NCBI GenBank assembly: GCA_040954595.2
Contig: CM082596.2
Coordinates: 5,394,001-5,458,000, forward strand
Source of the DNA: Balanoglossus misakiensis
Taxonomy: Eukaryota; Hemichordata
Direction of reading: 5' to 3'
DNA length: 64,000 nucleotides
Part shown: piece by piece, positions 9,301 to 17,330 of the stretch
Numbering within the stretch: the first letter of the stretch is position 1
Layout of the letters: each line of letters begins with the position of its first letter
The notes under the pieces: model-generated
Seen by the model: the letters and a program-made list of their open reading frames with translations, nothing else
Told to the model about the DNA's origin: nothing
The model's database searches: none
Made by a program: the position numbers and the translations under genes

Positions 9301-10198
9301 TTCTACATCGAGTCTACCCACGTTGCTGGACTCAACAACGGTCACGAAATGACGTCGGTCGGCCACCTGAACGTTTACTACAATGGCGAACATGTGGAAC
9401 TTTTGGAAGGCGACAGGATTGTGGTGAGTGAGTCATTTCGGTGCCTGCAGCATGACCAGCCTGTTCATTAAGTGAATTATACTCGCGACTGCCCTGTGAG
9501 AAGTCATCGCAATTTGAAAAGAGACAAAATCTGTTTGTACTAGCAGCGCGTAGTTGATTTGTCTTGTTCTGCAGACCCCCCCCTTGGCAAAAAAATATCA
9601 TGTTATAACATTGTCCTTCAATAATACTTTTCAAACTGTTTTTCATTTGCCATGTTTTGGAATCGAAATATTTGGTGTTAAAACTTCGGTGTGACCACTG
9701 TTTAAGTATGCACGCCAGAGTAATTTGCTTAACCTGTGACGTGGACACATGAAGATTCAAAGACAAAGGAGTAGCGCGGAAGTTGCTGACTTTAAGGAGA
9801 ACTAGCTGGCACAATAGCGACAGCCAGTCTCATGCAGTTTTTTTCCCCCCCCCAACTTGCAGGTTAACAAGAAAGACGTGACAGACGAGGTGGACCACGA
9901 ATCCAGAGCTTTCGGCAAACACGACGACTTCAAGATGAGGTGGCACTTCTTGCACGAGTACCGCAGGCGCGTCAGACTGGTGGTCAACGACTTTGAGATC
10001 TTCTTCAACGGCGAGGGCCACGTGATCGTCCGCAGCCAGGACAAGGGCTCCCGCAACGTGTGCGGGTTGCTGGGCAACTTCAACAACGACGCCGACGACG
10101 ACCTGGCCTACAAGGATGCGAACGGCAGCTGGGTTGTCGCCGACCCCAAAGTCCCCGCAGAAGTGGAAGCATTCGGAGAGGCCTGGAGAGTCCGGTAA
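1..10198 (+). CDS. Secreted multidomain lectin/VWD mosaic protein (5' partial)
   Basis: The model has 22 exons: 1-376, 824-1276, 1665-1946, 2327-2374, 2655-2908, 3252-3541, 4046-4332, 4657-4859, 5174-5348, 5535-5588, 5737-5871, 6307-6432, 6727-6744, 7026-7061, 7253-7279, 7518-7550, 7812-7841, 8107-8139, 8516-8545, 8824-8835, 9179-9423 and 9863-10198 (TAA at 10196). The lengths sum to 1160 codons plus stop in one frame. Domain order is CTLD, CTLD, SUEL lectin, VWD, C8, TIL, EGF-like, two six-Cys modules, Pro/Gly/acidic linker, VWD. The start codon and signal peptide lie upstream of the window. VWD-C8-TIL is the assembly typical of extracellular, often gel-forming or matrix proteins, and the lectin domains suggest glycan binding. 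A secreted mucus, matrix or immune-recognition role is inferred. An alternative is that the GTAAGG overlapping the stop acts as a donor and the protein continues; the complete VWD fold and a downstream poly(A) signal argue against this. Confidence 0.85.
824..1276 (+). CDS. C-type lectin domain 2 exon
   Basis: The acceptor follows a long pyrimidine tract (TTTTTCTCTCCCAG), and the exon runs to a GTGAGT donor in phase 1. About 25 linker residues (EPSAVIAEANQPAQ...) are followed by a CTLD: GYCYKVHG, the WIGALSK block, CLAMSKRDGYY and ENGYICER, with the expected cysteines. No EPN or QPD triplet is present. It is encoded by a single exon like the preceding CTLD, consistent with tandem exon-shuffled domains. 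Confidence 0.85.
1665..1946 (+). CDS. SUEL-type (rhamnose/galactose-binding) lectin domain exon
   Basis: The domain starts at TEIACKDESVDLQC and ends with GDPCEGTDKYLEVVYRC, the signature end of SUEL lectin domains (DPCxGTxKYLxVxYxC). The canonical YGR motif is FGR here (AAEFGRTSGDIC). Cysteine spacing matches the family, which in sea urchin egg lectin, fish roe lectins and latrophilins binds L-rhamnose or D-galactose, or mediates protein contacts. The exon starts after an ACAG acceptor and ends in phase 1. Confidence 0.9.
2327..2374 (+). CDS. Short Ser/Arg/Pro linker exon
   Basis: A 48-nt exon bounded by TTATCAG and GTAAGT, phase 1-1. It joins the SUEL domain to the first VWD domain and encodes a basic, flexible linker (GGSGRRSPRPSFDIST). 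It is the first of the symmetric short exons in this gene. Confidence 0.75.
2532..2625. repeat. Interspersed repeat rich in TTTCGCG/CGCGAAAA, copy 1
   Basis: The intronic segment from GGAGATAACGATGCAG to GCGAAAATTTCCCGGC is present as a diverged reverse-complement copy at 4885-4975. Related CGCGAAA sequence occurs at about 44945-45000. It is not coding. Confidence 0.6.
2655..3541 (+). CDS. VWD domain 1 (two exons)
   Basis: Exons 2655-2908 and 3252-3541 encode a von Willebrand factor type D domain. It starts CSIWGDPHYSLPLTGTRLDF, a classic VWD start with an intact GDPH, and ends with GMIAGMCNCDGDNEKPLTLPDG, the place of the usual CGLCGNFNGD block. The cysteine arrangement in that block is altered (GMCNC). 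Together with the C8 and TIL exons that follow it forms a complete D assembly. Some GDPH sites in VWD domains of mucins are known to undergo acid-dependent cleavage. Confidence 0.88.
3656..4015. mobile_element. TTAA-flanked foldback MITE (about 360 bp)
   Basis: The element is bounded by TTAA on both sides (3656-3659 and 4012-4015) and opens AGGGACAAAGTCTCTCTC. Its two halves are near-perfect reverse complements along their length, meeting near 3830-3850, so the whole sequence folds into one long hairpin. It fills most of the intron between VWD1 and C8 and has no coding capacity beyond shadow ORFs. The TTAA target suggests mobilisation by a piggyBac- or Kolobok-type transposase; this is inference. 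Confidence 0.85.
4046..4332 (+). CDS. C8 domain exon
   Basis: This is the cysteine-rich module that follows VWD domains. It begins CPDAPVTPPCLDEAHFTG and contains CGMIKDRLGPF, ESCLYDVCYTADKEFALCQ and a final NTSFC, matching the C8 pattern. The exon starts after a TACAG acceptor and ends in phase 1 at GTAAGT. Confidence 0.88.
4357..4485 (+). repeat. TTAA-type interspersed repeat, copy 1
   Basis: This copy begins TTAAAGGGTGACGG and contains the block CCAAACCAGAGACTCTGG. A diverged copy in reverse orientation lies at 13322-13446. It is intronic. The TTAAAGGG terminus resembles the other TTAA elements in this window. Confidence 0.65.
4657..4859 (+). CDS. TIL (trypsin inhibitor-like) domain exon
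   Basis: A Cys-rich TIL module: MDCPNHSDYKTDASGCTNTC, CELPQTDGCVCHFGYIMSNG and GVCVPESDCGC. The cysteine order and the closing CxC fit the TIL domains that follow C8 in VWF- and zonadhesin-like proteins. In such assemblies they are usually structural rather than protease inhibitors. The donor is GTAAGC. Confidence 0.88.
4885..4975. repeat. Interspersed repeat, inverted copy of 2532-2625
   Basis: The sequence from GGAAATTTTTCGCGATATC to GCATCGTTATCTCC is the reverse complement, with mismatches, of the repeat in an upstream intron of the same gene. Confidence 0.6.
5174..5348 (+). CDS. Cys-rich/EGF-like exon after TIL
   Basis: The first half (ARWVMDDCTVEMTCASGGEI) completes the VWC-like or TIL extension. 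The second half (CSEDSHCGVVAGERKCVCN, then EGFEGDGITC) is a clear EGF-like module. The exon begins in phase 0 and ends in phase 1, which sets up the run of phase 1-1 exons that follows. Confidence 0.8.
5535..5588 (+). CDS. Linker exon with non-canonical GC donor
   Basis: A 54-nt phase 1-1 exon encoding AIGEVPALTPEEPATNTC-like linker sequence after a CACACAG acceptor. The only in-frame 5' splice site is GCAAGT at 5589, a GC-AG intron: TGT-G joins AC-CCG of the next exon and keeps the frame. Confidence 0.65.
5737..6432 (+). CDS. Two six-cysteine modules with beta-defensin-like spacing
   Basis: Exons 5737-5871 (135 nt) and 6307-6432 (126 nt), both phase 1-1, each encode one compact module ending in adjacent cysteines. 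Module 1 runs from MKCAEAEGCCRTTC to GSTCC, with spacing C-x6-C-x3-C-x14-C-x5-CC plus one extra Cys. Module 2 runs from CTRDHFGAYCASSC to VGLSCC, with spacing C-x8-C-x3-C-x12-C-x8-CC. This is close to the six-Cys pattern of beta- and big defensins. The resemblance is in cysteine spacing only; they may be unrelated structural knots. The exons lie between the EGF-like exon and the microexon linker. Confidence 0.7.
5985..6012. repeat. (CCCCCA)n tract, G-quadruplex motif on minus strand
   Basis: Runs of four to five C separated by single A (CACCCCCACCCCCACCC) lie in the intron between the two six-Cys exons. On the minus strand this is a G4-type sequence; the C-rich strand could form an i-motif. 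Confidence 0.7.
6727..8835 (+). CDS. Train of eight symmetric microexons encoding a linker
   Basis: The exons are 6727-6744 (18 nt), 7026-7061 (36), 7253-7279 (27), 7518-7550 (33), 7812-7841 (30), 8107-8139 (33), 8516-8545 (30) and 8824-8835 (12). Every one is flanked by a good acceptor and donor (GTAAGT, GTACAT, GTGAGT, GTAGGT, GTGAGT, GTATGT, GTAAGT, GTAAGT), starts and ends in phase 1, and is a multiple of three. They encode 4-12 residues each, giving a Pro/Gly/Glu-rich spacer (for example DLPAPEDAPSD, GPPGAGGAVP, PGMT) between the six-Cys modules and VWD2. Any subset could be skipped without a frame change. I infer a linker of variable length; there is no similarity to a known domain. Confidence 0.72.
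7333..7348 (+). other. G-quadruplex motif in a microexon intron
   Basis: GGGTGGGTGGGGTGGG is a textbook four-tract G4 with single-T loops. It lies 53 nt downstream of the 27-nt microexon at 7253-7279, followed by about 50 nt of GA-rich sequence. Intronic G-runs close to a donor are known splicing enhancers. Confidence 0.75.
8983..9079. mobile_element. Short TTAA-flanked MITE (about 97 bp)
   Basis: Terminal inverted repeats TTAAAGGCCCATAT and ATATGCCCCTTTAA flank a short non-coding core in the intron before VWD2. The terminus resembles the AGGG terminus of the foldback element at 3656. Confidence 0.6.
9179..10198 (+). CDS. VWD domain 2 and C-terminus
   Basis: Exons 9179-9423 and 9863-10198 encode a second VWD domain. 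It starts GDPRITTLDHLKYQFIGQPC and ends NVCGLLGNFNNDADDDL followed by FGEAWRVR and TAA. GDPH is replaced by GDPR, so acid-dependent GDPH cleavage is not expected here. The Ca-binding-type GNFNNDADDD loop is intact. No C8 or TIL follows. Confidence 0.87.
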
Positions 10199-11006
10199 GG
10201 CCCCAGTCCACAATCGCTTTCGGAATCTGACTCACACTTTGACATGGTTAAAGGCCCTTCTCAACAGTGGGTCAACTTTTTGTTTCCAATAAACAGTTAC
10301 GTGCTAACGCAAAGGATTTCTTATTTGCCTTCATTGTTCTGCCCTGGGATAGAGAAAATGGCCTTTAAAGCTCCAATCAACTATGTTTTCAGTATTTTTG
10401 TCTTGTGTATCTGACTGCACTTTCTTGTTCAAATCTCTGAAGCATGATGAAATGCTCAGTCTTCATAACACAACCTAGTTGCTGAAATACGCATTAAATT
10501 GTCGTGCCGATAGCCAACCAGACATTTATATGACAAAAGCCCCAGTGCTGTACATGTTTGAACATGGGAGCTAAATTTTGAGTCTGCAAGAATAGTGATG
10601 ACTATAATATACAGGACAATCACATCACATCAGGACATATACATGTATAATGAATCGTTCTTTTATCACACATACTGACCCATGGTCACCATTTTTCCCC
10701 TTCCCTTCCTTTTTTTTACATTTGATAGTTGCTGAACTCATCAGTTGCACTAAACTGGACAGGACCACAAAGAAACAGTTGGTCACGGTGACATTGACCT
10801 CCTCTGGGTGATGACAAAGGTGATGGTGCACCAACAGTCTTATATTCATTGTAAATGACCCTAATGCAGATGTACAACTATGTCAGTGAAATTTGTGTAC
10901 TTTTAGCTTTACCGCACATCCAGTGCCAGTCGGTAGCAGAGATTATTTACATTTAGCTTATGAAGAATTATATTTATGTGTATATGTATTATTACCTTGT
11001 AAATGT

Positions 11007-11012
11007 ATTAAA
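11007..11012 (+). terminator. Poly(A) signal of the lectin/VWD gene
   Basis: ATTAAA lies about 0.8 kb after the stop and is followed within 40 nt by a GT-rich stretch (TGTGTTTGTGTGTATTTTTG), a good downstream element. The region 10199 to about 11030 is read as 3' UTR. Confidence 0.6.
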
Positions 11013-11030
11013 ATGTTGACAGCAAAGTGA

Positions 11031-12151
11031 ATATTACTTGTGTTTGTGTGTATTTTTGCGATGGTTGTGTGTGCAGTTGTTAAGTTTTGTGATTGAAGGG
11101 AATTTGGCTGACTGGGCGATCGAACTAAGCTCTTTGCTTTATAATAAGCTCGGCCGTACCTATTGGCTTATCATACTTGTGTCAAATTTTATTAATTATC
11201 TACAGCAGTTTCTGGTTCCCCTATTTAGTATATCAGTATTAGAAGAGTAGCGATTACAGCGCACCCAGCGGCAGACTTGGATGTAAAGAAATAGGCATGC
11301 TCAAATAGGCAGCCATCTTAACAACTGCAACTAGGCTGAATGTTCTTTGACTGGTGGGTTAAAGGTCAAGCAAACTTTTAGCGAACTTCGATCAGACACT
11401 ATGTATTACCAGTACATGTATTAGGTGATATCAGTGTGGCCGAATGATTGGTTCAGGTAGGCTGTCGTGAACCCATTCCAGGATCTGTACAAAATCTCGA
11501 CTGCTTTGCGGGCAAGGATATAGTCACAAACGTGAGTATTGAGGCGTATCCCTGGCCTTGTGCTTGTTGTTATGTTGCAGACGAAATTCAGAGTCACTGT
11601 ACAGTAGTCAGTACTGCACTGCAGGACTGGGAACACCTCAGTGATTCTGAATTTTCTTGCAGTGGGAGGGTACACTTCATGTACCGGTACTTACACAGGT
11701 GTGGTATAGTAACAGGTACGCAAGACAATCACAAATCTTGCAAGCCAGAATTTCGGAGAGCACACATGTTTCTGTTGCGTCGTCTGCTTCCAAATAAAGT
11801 AAAGCCACCTTAGTTTGATATCACGGGTCACTCTCCCAGACGCTACAATGCTGCAGCCTCGTATGCATCAGGTGCCCAAGGTCAGCATGACCTACGTTAC
11901 AATGATAGGTTTGGAATCATTTGAAATATGTGTTGGTCAATAAATGGCATAGAATTTTGAATGCTTTCTATCAATTTGGCTGCTTGGCCTTCAACTTTGG
12001 TGGATTGCAGAGTTGTGTTTGTTTGGGGTTTTTTTTGGGGGGGGGGATCATTTGGTCATACTTCCTCTTTATGTACAGTAGGACTAAATTCAATTCCACA
12101 AGCTGATTGACATTTTTGATAAAATCATTTGATTTTTTTTTTAACCATCAG
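11031..12151. other. Intergenic, no coding signal; probable promoter of ACAD gene
   Basis: No supported exon was found. An open frame at 11448-11813 has no recognisable domain. A splice acceptor (CCATCAG at 12145-12151) just before the ACAD start codon suggests a non-coding first exon somewhere in this interval, but I could not place it. Confidence 0.5.
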
Positions 12152-12161
12152 AGTACTAACA

Positions 12162-15100
12162 ATGTCCTCGGCAGTATTGGATACAGGTGCAATCTCCGCC
12201 AAGGGAAAGGAGACACTGGAAAAAGTTAAACGATTTATGCTTGAACATGTGTACCCAGCAGAACTTGTGAGTACATGTACATGTATGTTTTTTTTCACTG
12301 GAAATTGCTCTTTCCTGGATGTAATATAACATGGCATGTCCAACAGTGTGTACATGTAAATTGGAATGCATGTCTGACTGTCTGTGTTATCACAAATGGC
12401 TATTTAATAATTTTCAAAAAAAATATCTCTTGAATTACTTGTTTCCCCTGATATTCAAAACTAACCCTTTGTCAACAGGTTTTTCATAGACAAGTGAATG
12501 TTTAGGCAAGCTTACTCTGTTTCAAATGCAGGTATACGCAGAGCAGTTGGAAAAATCTGGCAAGAAATGGTGGATTCCCCCTATCATGGAAGAACTCAAG
12601 GTAATTATTCAATTTTCAGTTTGATTTTAATAATTCAAGATACCTGAACAAGATGCTAATTAATTGACTGTCAATCGAAGCATGCATGATCAATGTGACA
12701 AAGTTTCTCAAATCAAGGTAGTATTATAACCTGTAAATAATCAAATAATACTGATATTTTACACCAACCGGAATCTCCTTTTCCCGGAAACAGGCTAAAG
12801 CCAAGGAGCAGGGACTGTGGAATCTGTTTCTTCCCGGAATCAGTGGACTCACTGTCCTGGAATACGCACTGATCGCGGAGGAGACCGGAAAATCCCGGAT
12901 TGGGCCGGAGGCATTTAATTGTGCAGCTCCTGGTGAGATCAAAGTTCGTACAACCTGCGAGGGTTGAACCTTGAAGTTGTTTGCCATAGTATGGAAATAG
13001 AAATACGTAGCGGTGTGCACAACTTTAAAAGTGTACGGATAGATATTGAAAACAGCTTGAATAGAGATCGCAACAGTAGAATTAAAAGTAATATTGATAT
13101 TTCATTGTCATCATCTAAAATTGTTTTTGTGTGCAGACACCGGCAATATGGAAGTGCTATATCTGTACGGAAGTCCAGAACAGAAGAAACAGTGGTTAGA
13201 ACCTCTCCTGGAAGGGAAGATCAGGTCCTGTTTCAGTATGACAGGTAAAGAACCTGATACTGCAAATTATGTCTGACTGGAAGATCTTCAGTCTTTGTAT
13301 CACTATTTGCTTTTGAATATGTGCTGGTCGCCACCATCTTGTCTGTTGTTAAGTCAGCACGCTGCCTTATGGCGTTGACTAATACACTTTTTGTAACCAG
13401 AGTCTCTGGTTTGGCACATGCGCGAAAGACGATCGTTGCCCTTTAAATCTTCATAGTTGGTAATGTTTGCAAGTTTATTCTTTGCTGTGATCTAATCTTT
13501 TCTTGGTTTATTTTTCATAGAGCCTCAAGTAGCGTCCAGTGACGCAACCAACATGCAGTGTACAATCACACGCGACGGCGACAGTTATGTTGTAAACGGA
13601 AGAAAATGGTGGAGCAGTGGTAGGTTTTTCAATTTAACATTGCATGAGTATTCATCTTACATTTTCTGCCAGTACCGGTAGTGTTACCTGTAATTTTGGC
13701 AATCAGAGCGGTGACCTCACAATCAAAATTCCCTCAAACTGATAGTTTTTGCTACTACACATACGGGATTTTAAATAGGCCTTAACATCAGTTCTTTTGC
13801 ATCAATGTTTCCCAGGTGCTGGTGATCCAAGATGTAAGATCGCCATAGTGATGGGAAAAACAGGTGGAGATACTTCTCCAAGGTAGGCCTTCAATAACAT
13901 TTGATGCAATTTTGCAACAGGATCATGTCACCTTAAAGTATGATGCTGAGCGTGAATGAATTATTCCAGGCTTCACAAATTAATTTAAAACTCTGGCCTA
14001 GTGCAAGGAGGAGCAAGAATTTATAGAAGTTCATGTGTAAAAGAAACCAGCAGTCCATTACACAAGTCTAAAATATTGATTGACTAAAGCTAGAGGAAAA
14101 ACTGCACTTCTTTATATGAAACTTACATCAGCACTTACAAAGTTGTGTTTTGCATTAAATGTTGTTTCCTGTTCCAGACATAAACGGCATAGTATGATCC
14201 TGGTTCCCCTTGACACGCCCGGTGTGAAAATTGTTCGATTTATGAAAGTTTTTGGAAATGAGGGTGGGTATTTCTTTTGTGCGGTCTGTATTTTAGAACA
14301 GTAAAAAACTGTGTTTAGGAAGAGCATCATTTCATCAAACAAACATTGGGATCTAGTGAATTACCATGGTGTCATCCCTGTATACAATTCGATGCTGTGG
14401 TTTTTGCCTGAACACTGAGGCGCGTGTATCTGATTCTGCTCTAGGTTCCCCCAAAGGGCACGCTGAGTTTGAATTCAACAATGTTAGAGTTCCACTCGGC
14501 AACATAATCCTTGGTAAGTAGGAGTCAGAAATATACTGGATTTGAGAAAATCTTTTACGTTCTCCCTTTGTAGATGCTCCTCATGGCCACGCAGAAATTG
14601 AGTTCAACAATGTCAGAGTTCCGCTTGCTAATATAATACTTGGTAAGTACAAATACTGAAAACCCAATCGCAACTTCAGAGGTAAAAACAATCAACTTTT
14701 TAACAATTACCGTATGCACAAACACTGAAACCTGCAGTGACTAAACTGGACATCAAGAGTATTGAGAAAATTGTTTGGTTTACATAAGTGTCTGGTTTAC
14801 AGATTTTTTTCATCAGAGTGTCCTATGTGAAGAGGAGTGGATATGATGTTCAGTGTAGCAAGGTTTCCACATTACACAGGGTGTGTTTTAGACAAGTTTT
14901 AAAATTGTACTGTTGACAAACTCTCAATGTTGCTATGTTTCAAAAACAGGCGAAGGACGAGGATTCGAGATCGCCCAGGGCCGACTTGGTCCCGGCAGAA
15001 TCCACCACTGCATGAGAACCATTGGTCTGGCTGAGATGGCTGTGCAGATGATGTGTGCCAGGGTTCACCAGAGATCTCCGTTTGGCAAAACATTAGCCCA

Positions 15101-16080
15101 CCAGGTAAGAGCAGTTTCACCCCATCGGGTGAAATTATTGAAATCTCTTGGATTTCACCAAAGTTTTGGTAAGGATGTACGGTATGTGCACTATGAGAAC
15201 TTAATTATTACACAACTTTATACAGCGCTCGATCTAAACTCATTGGTGCTGTACATAAGACACTGTCTAAATCCATTGATTTCTATGGTACGGTTGGACC
15301 TTAAATAATAAACTAACAAGATGCAAGTGCAATGCACATGAACTTAGACACGGCCTTGTATAATTGACTATTTTTTTCTTTGATTGCAGGGTGTGGTTCA
15401 ACACCAAATTGCTGAGAGTCGCATTGAAATAGAAGCCATGAGGTTGATGGTTTTGAAAGCTGCTCACACGATTGACAAATATGGCACCAAGGCTGCCAGA
15501 AAAGAGGTAAGGAAGAGAGAAAACCCAGCTGATAGGATTTCGACTAATGCGACACTCGCTTAGGAAAATTTTGCAAAGATAGAGTAAGACCTGTCCAGAA
15601 GTTGTATCTTGCGTTCAAGCTATAACGCAGCTTGAATTTATATATATACATATTTTTTTTTTTTTGAGGGGGGGGGGGGATTGACCAACTCATGAACATT
15701 CTCTACAGTCAATTCTTTAAATGAAGATTTATCGGTCAAAAAGCAAATATTTTAAGTTCTTATTTCAGGGTAATTAAAGGAACTGTAACAACTTGTATTC
15801 AATAAATAGCCATGCATAATGAACCACTTTGTGTCTATTTATAATTTGTCATTTGTACTTACAGGTAGGAATGATCAAAATATTGGTTCCCCGCACGACA
15901 GTCAAGATTATCGACCGAGCCATTCAAATCCATGGTGGTGCAGGTGTCAGCCAAGATTTCCCACTGGCCGCCATGTATACGGGTCTTCGAAGTCTGCAGA
16001 TAGCTGATGGGCCGGATGAAGTGCATTTGACGTCTGTCGCTCTGCAGGAGATGAGAGATCAGCTGAACGCCAAGCTGTAA
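12162..16080 (+). CDS. ACAD11: Acyl-CoA dehydrogenase, ACAD10/11 type
   Basis: Exons are 12162-12266, 12532-12600, 12794-12932, 13137-13244, 13521-13619, 13816-13882, 14178-14263, one of 14445-14513 or 14574-14642, 14950-15104, 15390-15506 and 15865-16080. With one copy of the duplicated exon this gives 409 residues. Family blocks in order: [50 protein letters not shown] (flavin-side TEP motif, about residues 139-151), [52 protein letters not shown] and ADGPDEVHL. Residue D386 sits where the catalytic glutamate of MCAD-type enzymes lies. Human ACAD10/11 carry an N-terminal aminoglycoside-phosphotransferase-like region; none is seen here. The expected reaction is FAD-dependent alpha,beta-dehydrogenation of acyl-CoAs. 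The chosen Met lies 10 nt after an acceptor; an upstream in-frame Met at 12129 falls in the pyrimidine tract and was rejected. Confidence 0.9.
13322..13446 (-). repeat. TTAA-type interspersed repeat, copy 2 (inverted)
   Basis: Reverse-orientation, diverged copy of 4357-4485. It ends CCCTTTAA and shares CCAGAGTCTCTGGTTTGG and the GCCTTATGGCGTTGAC block. It lies in an ACAD intron. Confidence 0.65.
14445..14513 (+). CDS. ACAD11: ACAD alternative exon 8a
   Basis: 69 nt, phase 1-1, bounded by CTCTAG and GTAAGT. It encodes [18 protein letters not shown] and the following NIIL, corresponding to the F-x-x-V-R-V-P...ILGEGRGF region at the start of the C-terminal helical domain. It is 51/69 identical in nucleotides and 18/23 in residues to exon 8b by hand count. 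Confidence 0.85.
14574..14642 (+). CDS. ACAD11: ACAD alternative exon 8b (tandem duplicate)
   Basis: 69 nt, phase 1-1, bounded by TTTGTAG and GTAAGT. It encodes [18 protein letters not shown] and ANIIL. It is separated from exon 8a by only a 60-nt intron, so splicing 8a to 8b is likely hindered and the two are probably mutually exclusive. Including both would keep the frame but duplicate a structural strand. Confidence 0.85.
16069..16077 (+). other. ACAD11: Putative PTS1 peroxisomal targeting tripeptide
   Basis: The last three codons encode Ala-Lys-Leu, which fits the PTS1 consensus [SAC][KRH][LM]. It suggests peroxisomal import of this dehydrogenase. No obvious N-terminal mitochondrial presequence is seen ([19 protein letters not shown]). 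Confidence 0.6.
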
Positions 16081-16187
16081 AAAAAATCAGAAATTACAAT
16101 CAATTGCATTCGTTACTGGATGAAGTGTCATGACTTTTTCTGTCCCAGATGTTTATTTTGATAATTAATAACAATTTACAATATGAA

Positions 16188-16193
16188 AATAAA
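16188..16193 (+). terminator. ACAD11: ACAD poly(A) signal (proximal)
   Basis: AATAAA lies 108 nt after the stop codon. It is a candidate for proximal cleavage; the distal signal at 16352 has the better GT-rich downstream element. Confidence 0.45.
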
Positions 16194-16351
16194 ATACGAA
16201 TATTCCCTTTGTATTAGCACTGCAGGAGTTTTGGCAAACTCCAAGTTCATTATGTCATTCCACTTTACTCATGTTAATCAGGCTTCTTTGCCAACAACAA
16301 ATGTGTACCCTGAACAACTGCCGTGGCTGGCAGATAGGTAATTGTACTTTG

Positions 16352-16357
16352 AATAAA
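16352..16357 (+). terminator. ACAD11: ACAD poly(A) signal (distal)
   Basis: AATAAA is followed 40-70 nt downstream by TTTGTTGTGTGTG, a GT-rich element. This is the probable end of the dehydrogenase transcript. Confidence 0.6.
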
Positions 16358-16969
16358 GGACAAAGTTGCTAACTTTTGACTTGGCTCTGGGTGAATATAT
16401 TTGTTGTGTGTGCAAAGGTATGTGTGATGTTGTGTGTACTGACACATGGATCTAAATGTTGGGTGTTTATAAGCTTCACACTGACACTTCCCATGGTCGG
16501 CATAGCGATGAAATTTAATTCAATCGGGAAACCTGTCAATACCAAACACCTTTTCCTGTCCTTTTGACAAGGGTTTTACCGTAGTTGCAATAATATATTG
16601 TGTCAGAATTGTGTTGCATTTTACCAAGACAACATTTTAATCATAAATTAGTTGATAACGTAACATTAAGCAGTAAAACACGCTCTTTTATTGAAAGTGA
16701 ACGTAGCAATGGACAGGGCAATGGACAAGTATGAGTGCGCCCTCACAGTTGCAGTGACTTTTTATAAAATCTCGCAGAGTTCCCATAATGCACTATTCAA
16801 GATGGTAAGTCACCTTGTCTGTGAAACCTCGTACTCCGTAGACGGAAACAAATCTGCTGTCTTCAAGGAAACATTGAAGATCAAAACGCCGTTTTGATCT
16901 GGTGAGTGTTAGATCGTTACTTTTCGCTGTTTCTGTCCAAATTTGGTGAAATTTTAAACATGTTTGCAC

Positions 16970-17330
16970 AATTTAGGCGCGTTTTCCCAGTCCAGCTGAT
17001 CGGTTCGTTCGGCCGGCCATTCATTGTTTTTGTTTGGGTTTTGTTGTGATCGAGCCAGCGATCGCACCGTTATATTCATGAGCCGTGGGTTTTGGCGTCC
17101 CCGGTTGTCACGGGGCCCGGGGAGATGTGGGGGGTAGGAGCCTGTGGACACGTGGACAGAGCTGATAGACCCCACACGGCTTGTCCCAGTCTCGTTTCCA
17201 CTGTCGTCGACTCCACAACAAAGATCCGCGAGTGTGATAACAATTTAAAGGATCACTTTCCCTGGCTCAGTGCGTGGAAAACTGGAGATTTCCAGACAAA
17301 GGAAACGAGCGATCCATCAACCTGATGATT
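16970..17330. promoter_or_regulatory. GC-rich patch, possible promoter or non-coding first exon
   Basis: This stands out from its AT-rich surroundings by CpG content (GGTTCGTTCGGCCGGCC, GTCACGGGGCCCGGGG, GTCGTCGACTCC). It could be the CpG-rich start of ANKIB1 or of an unannotated non-coding transcript. No coding similarity was recognised. Confidence 0.3.

Noticed and set aside
9332-9814. 160-residue minus-strand frame opposite the VWD2 exons
   Set aside because: Overlaps a well-supported coding exon on the other strand and has no domain content.
10194-10200. GTAAGG at the stop codon read as a splice donor
   Set aside because: VWD2 is already complete, TAA is in frame, and no compatible downstream exon was found.
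11448-11813. 121-residue frame between genes 1 and 2
   Set aside because: A possible continuation of the VWD gene was considered, but there is no recognisable domain and it lies after a convincing poly(A) signal.
12129-12161. In-frame upstream Met for the ACAD protein
   Set aside because: It lies within the poly-T tract of the splice acceptor; the Met at 12162 is 10 nt after CCATCAG and fits the family better.
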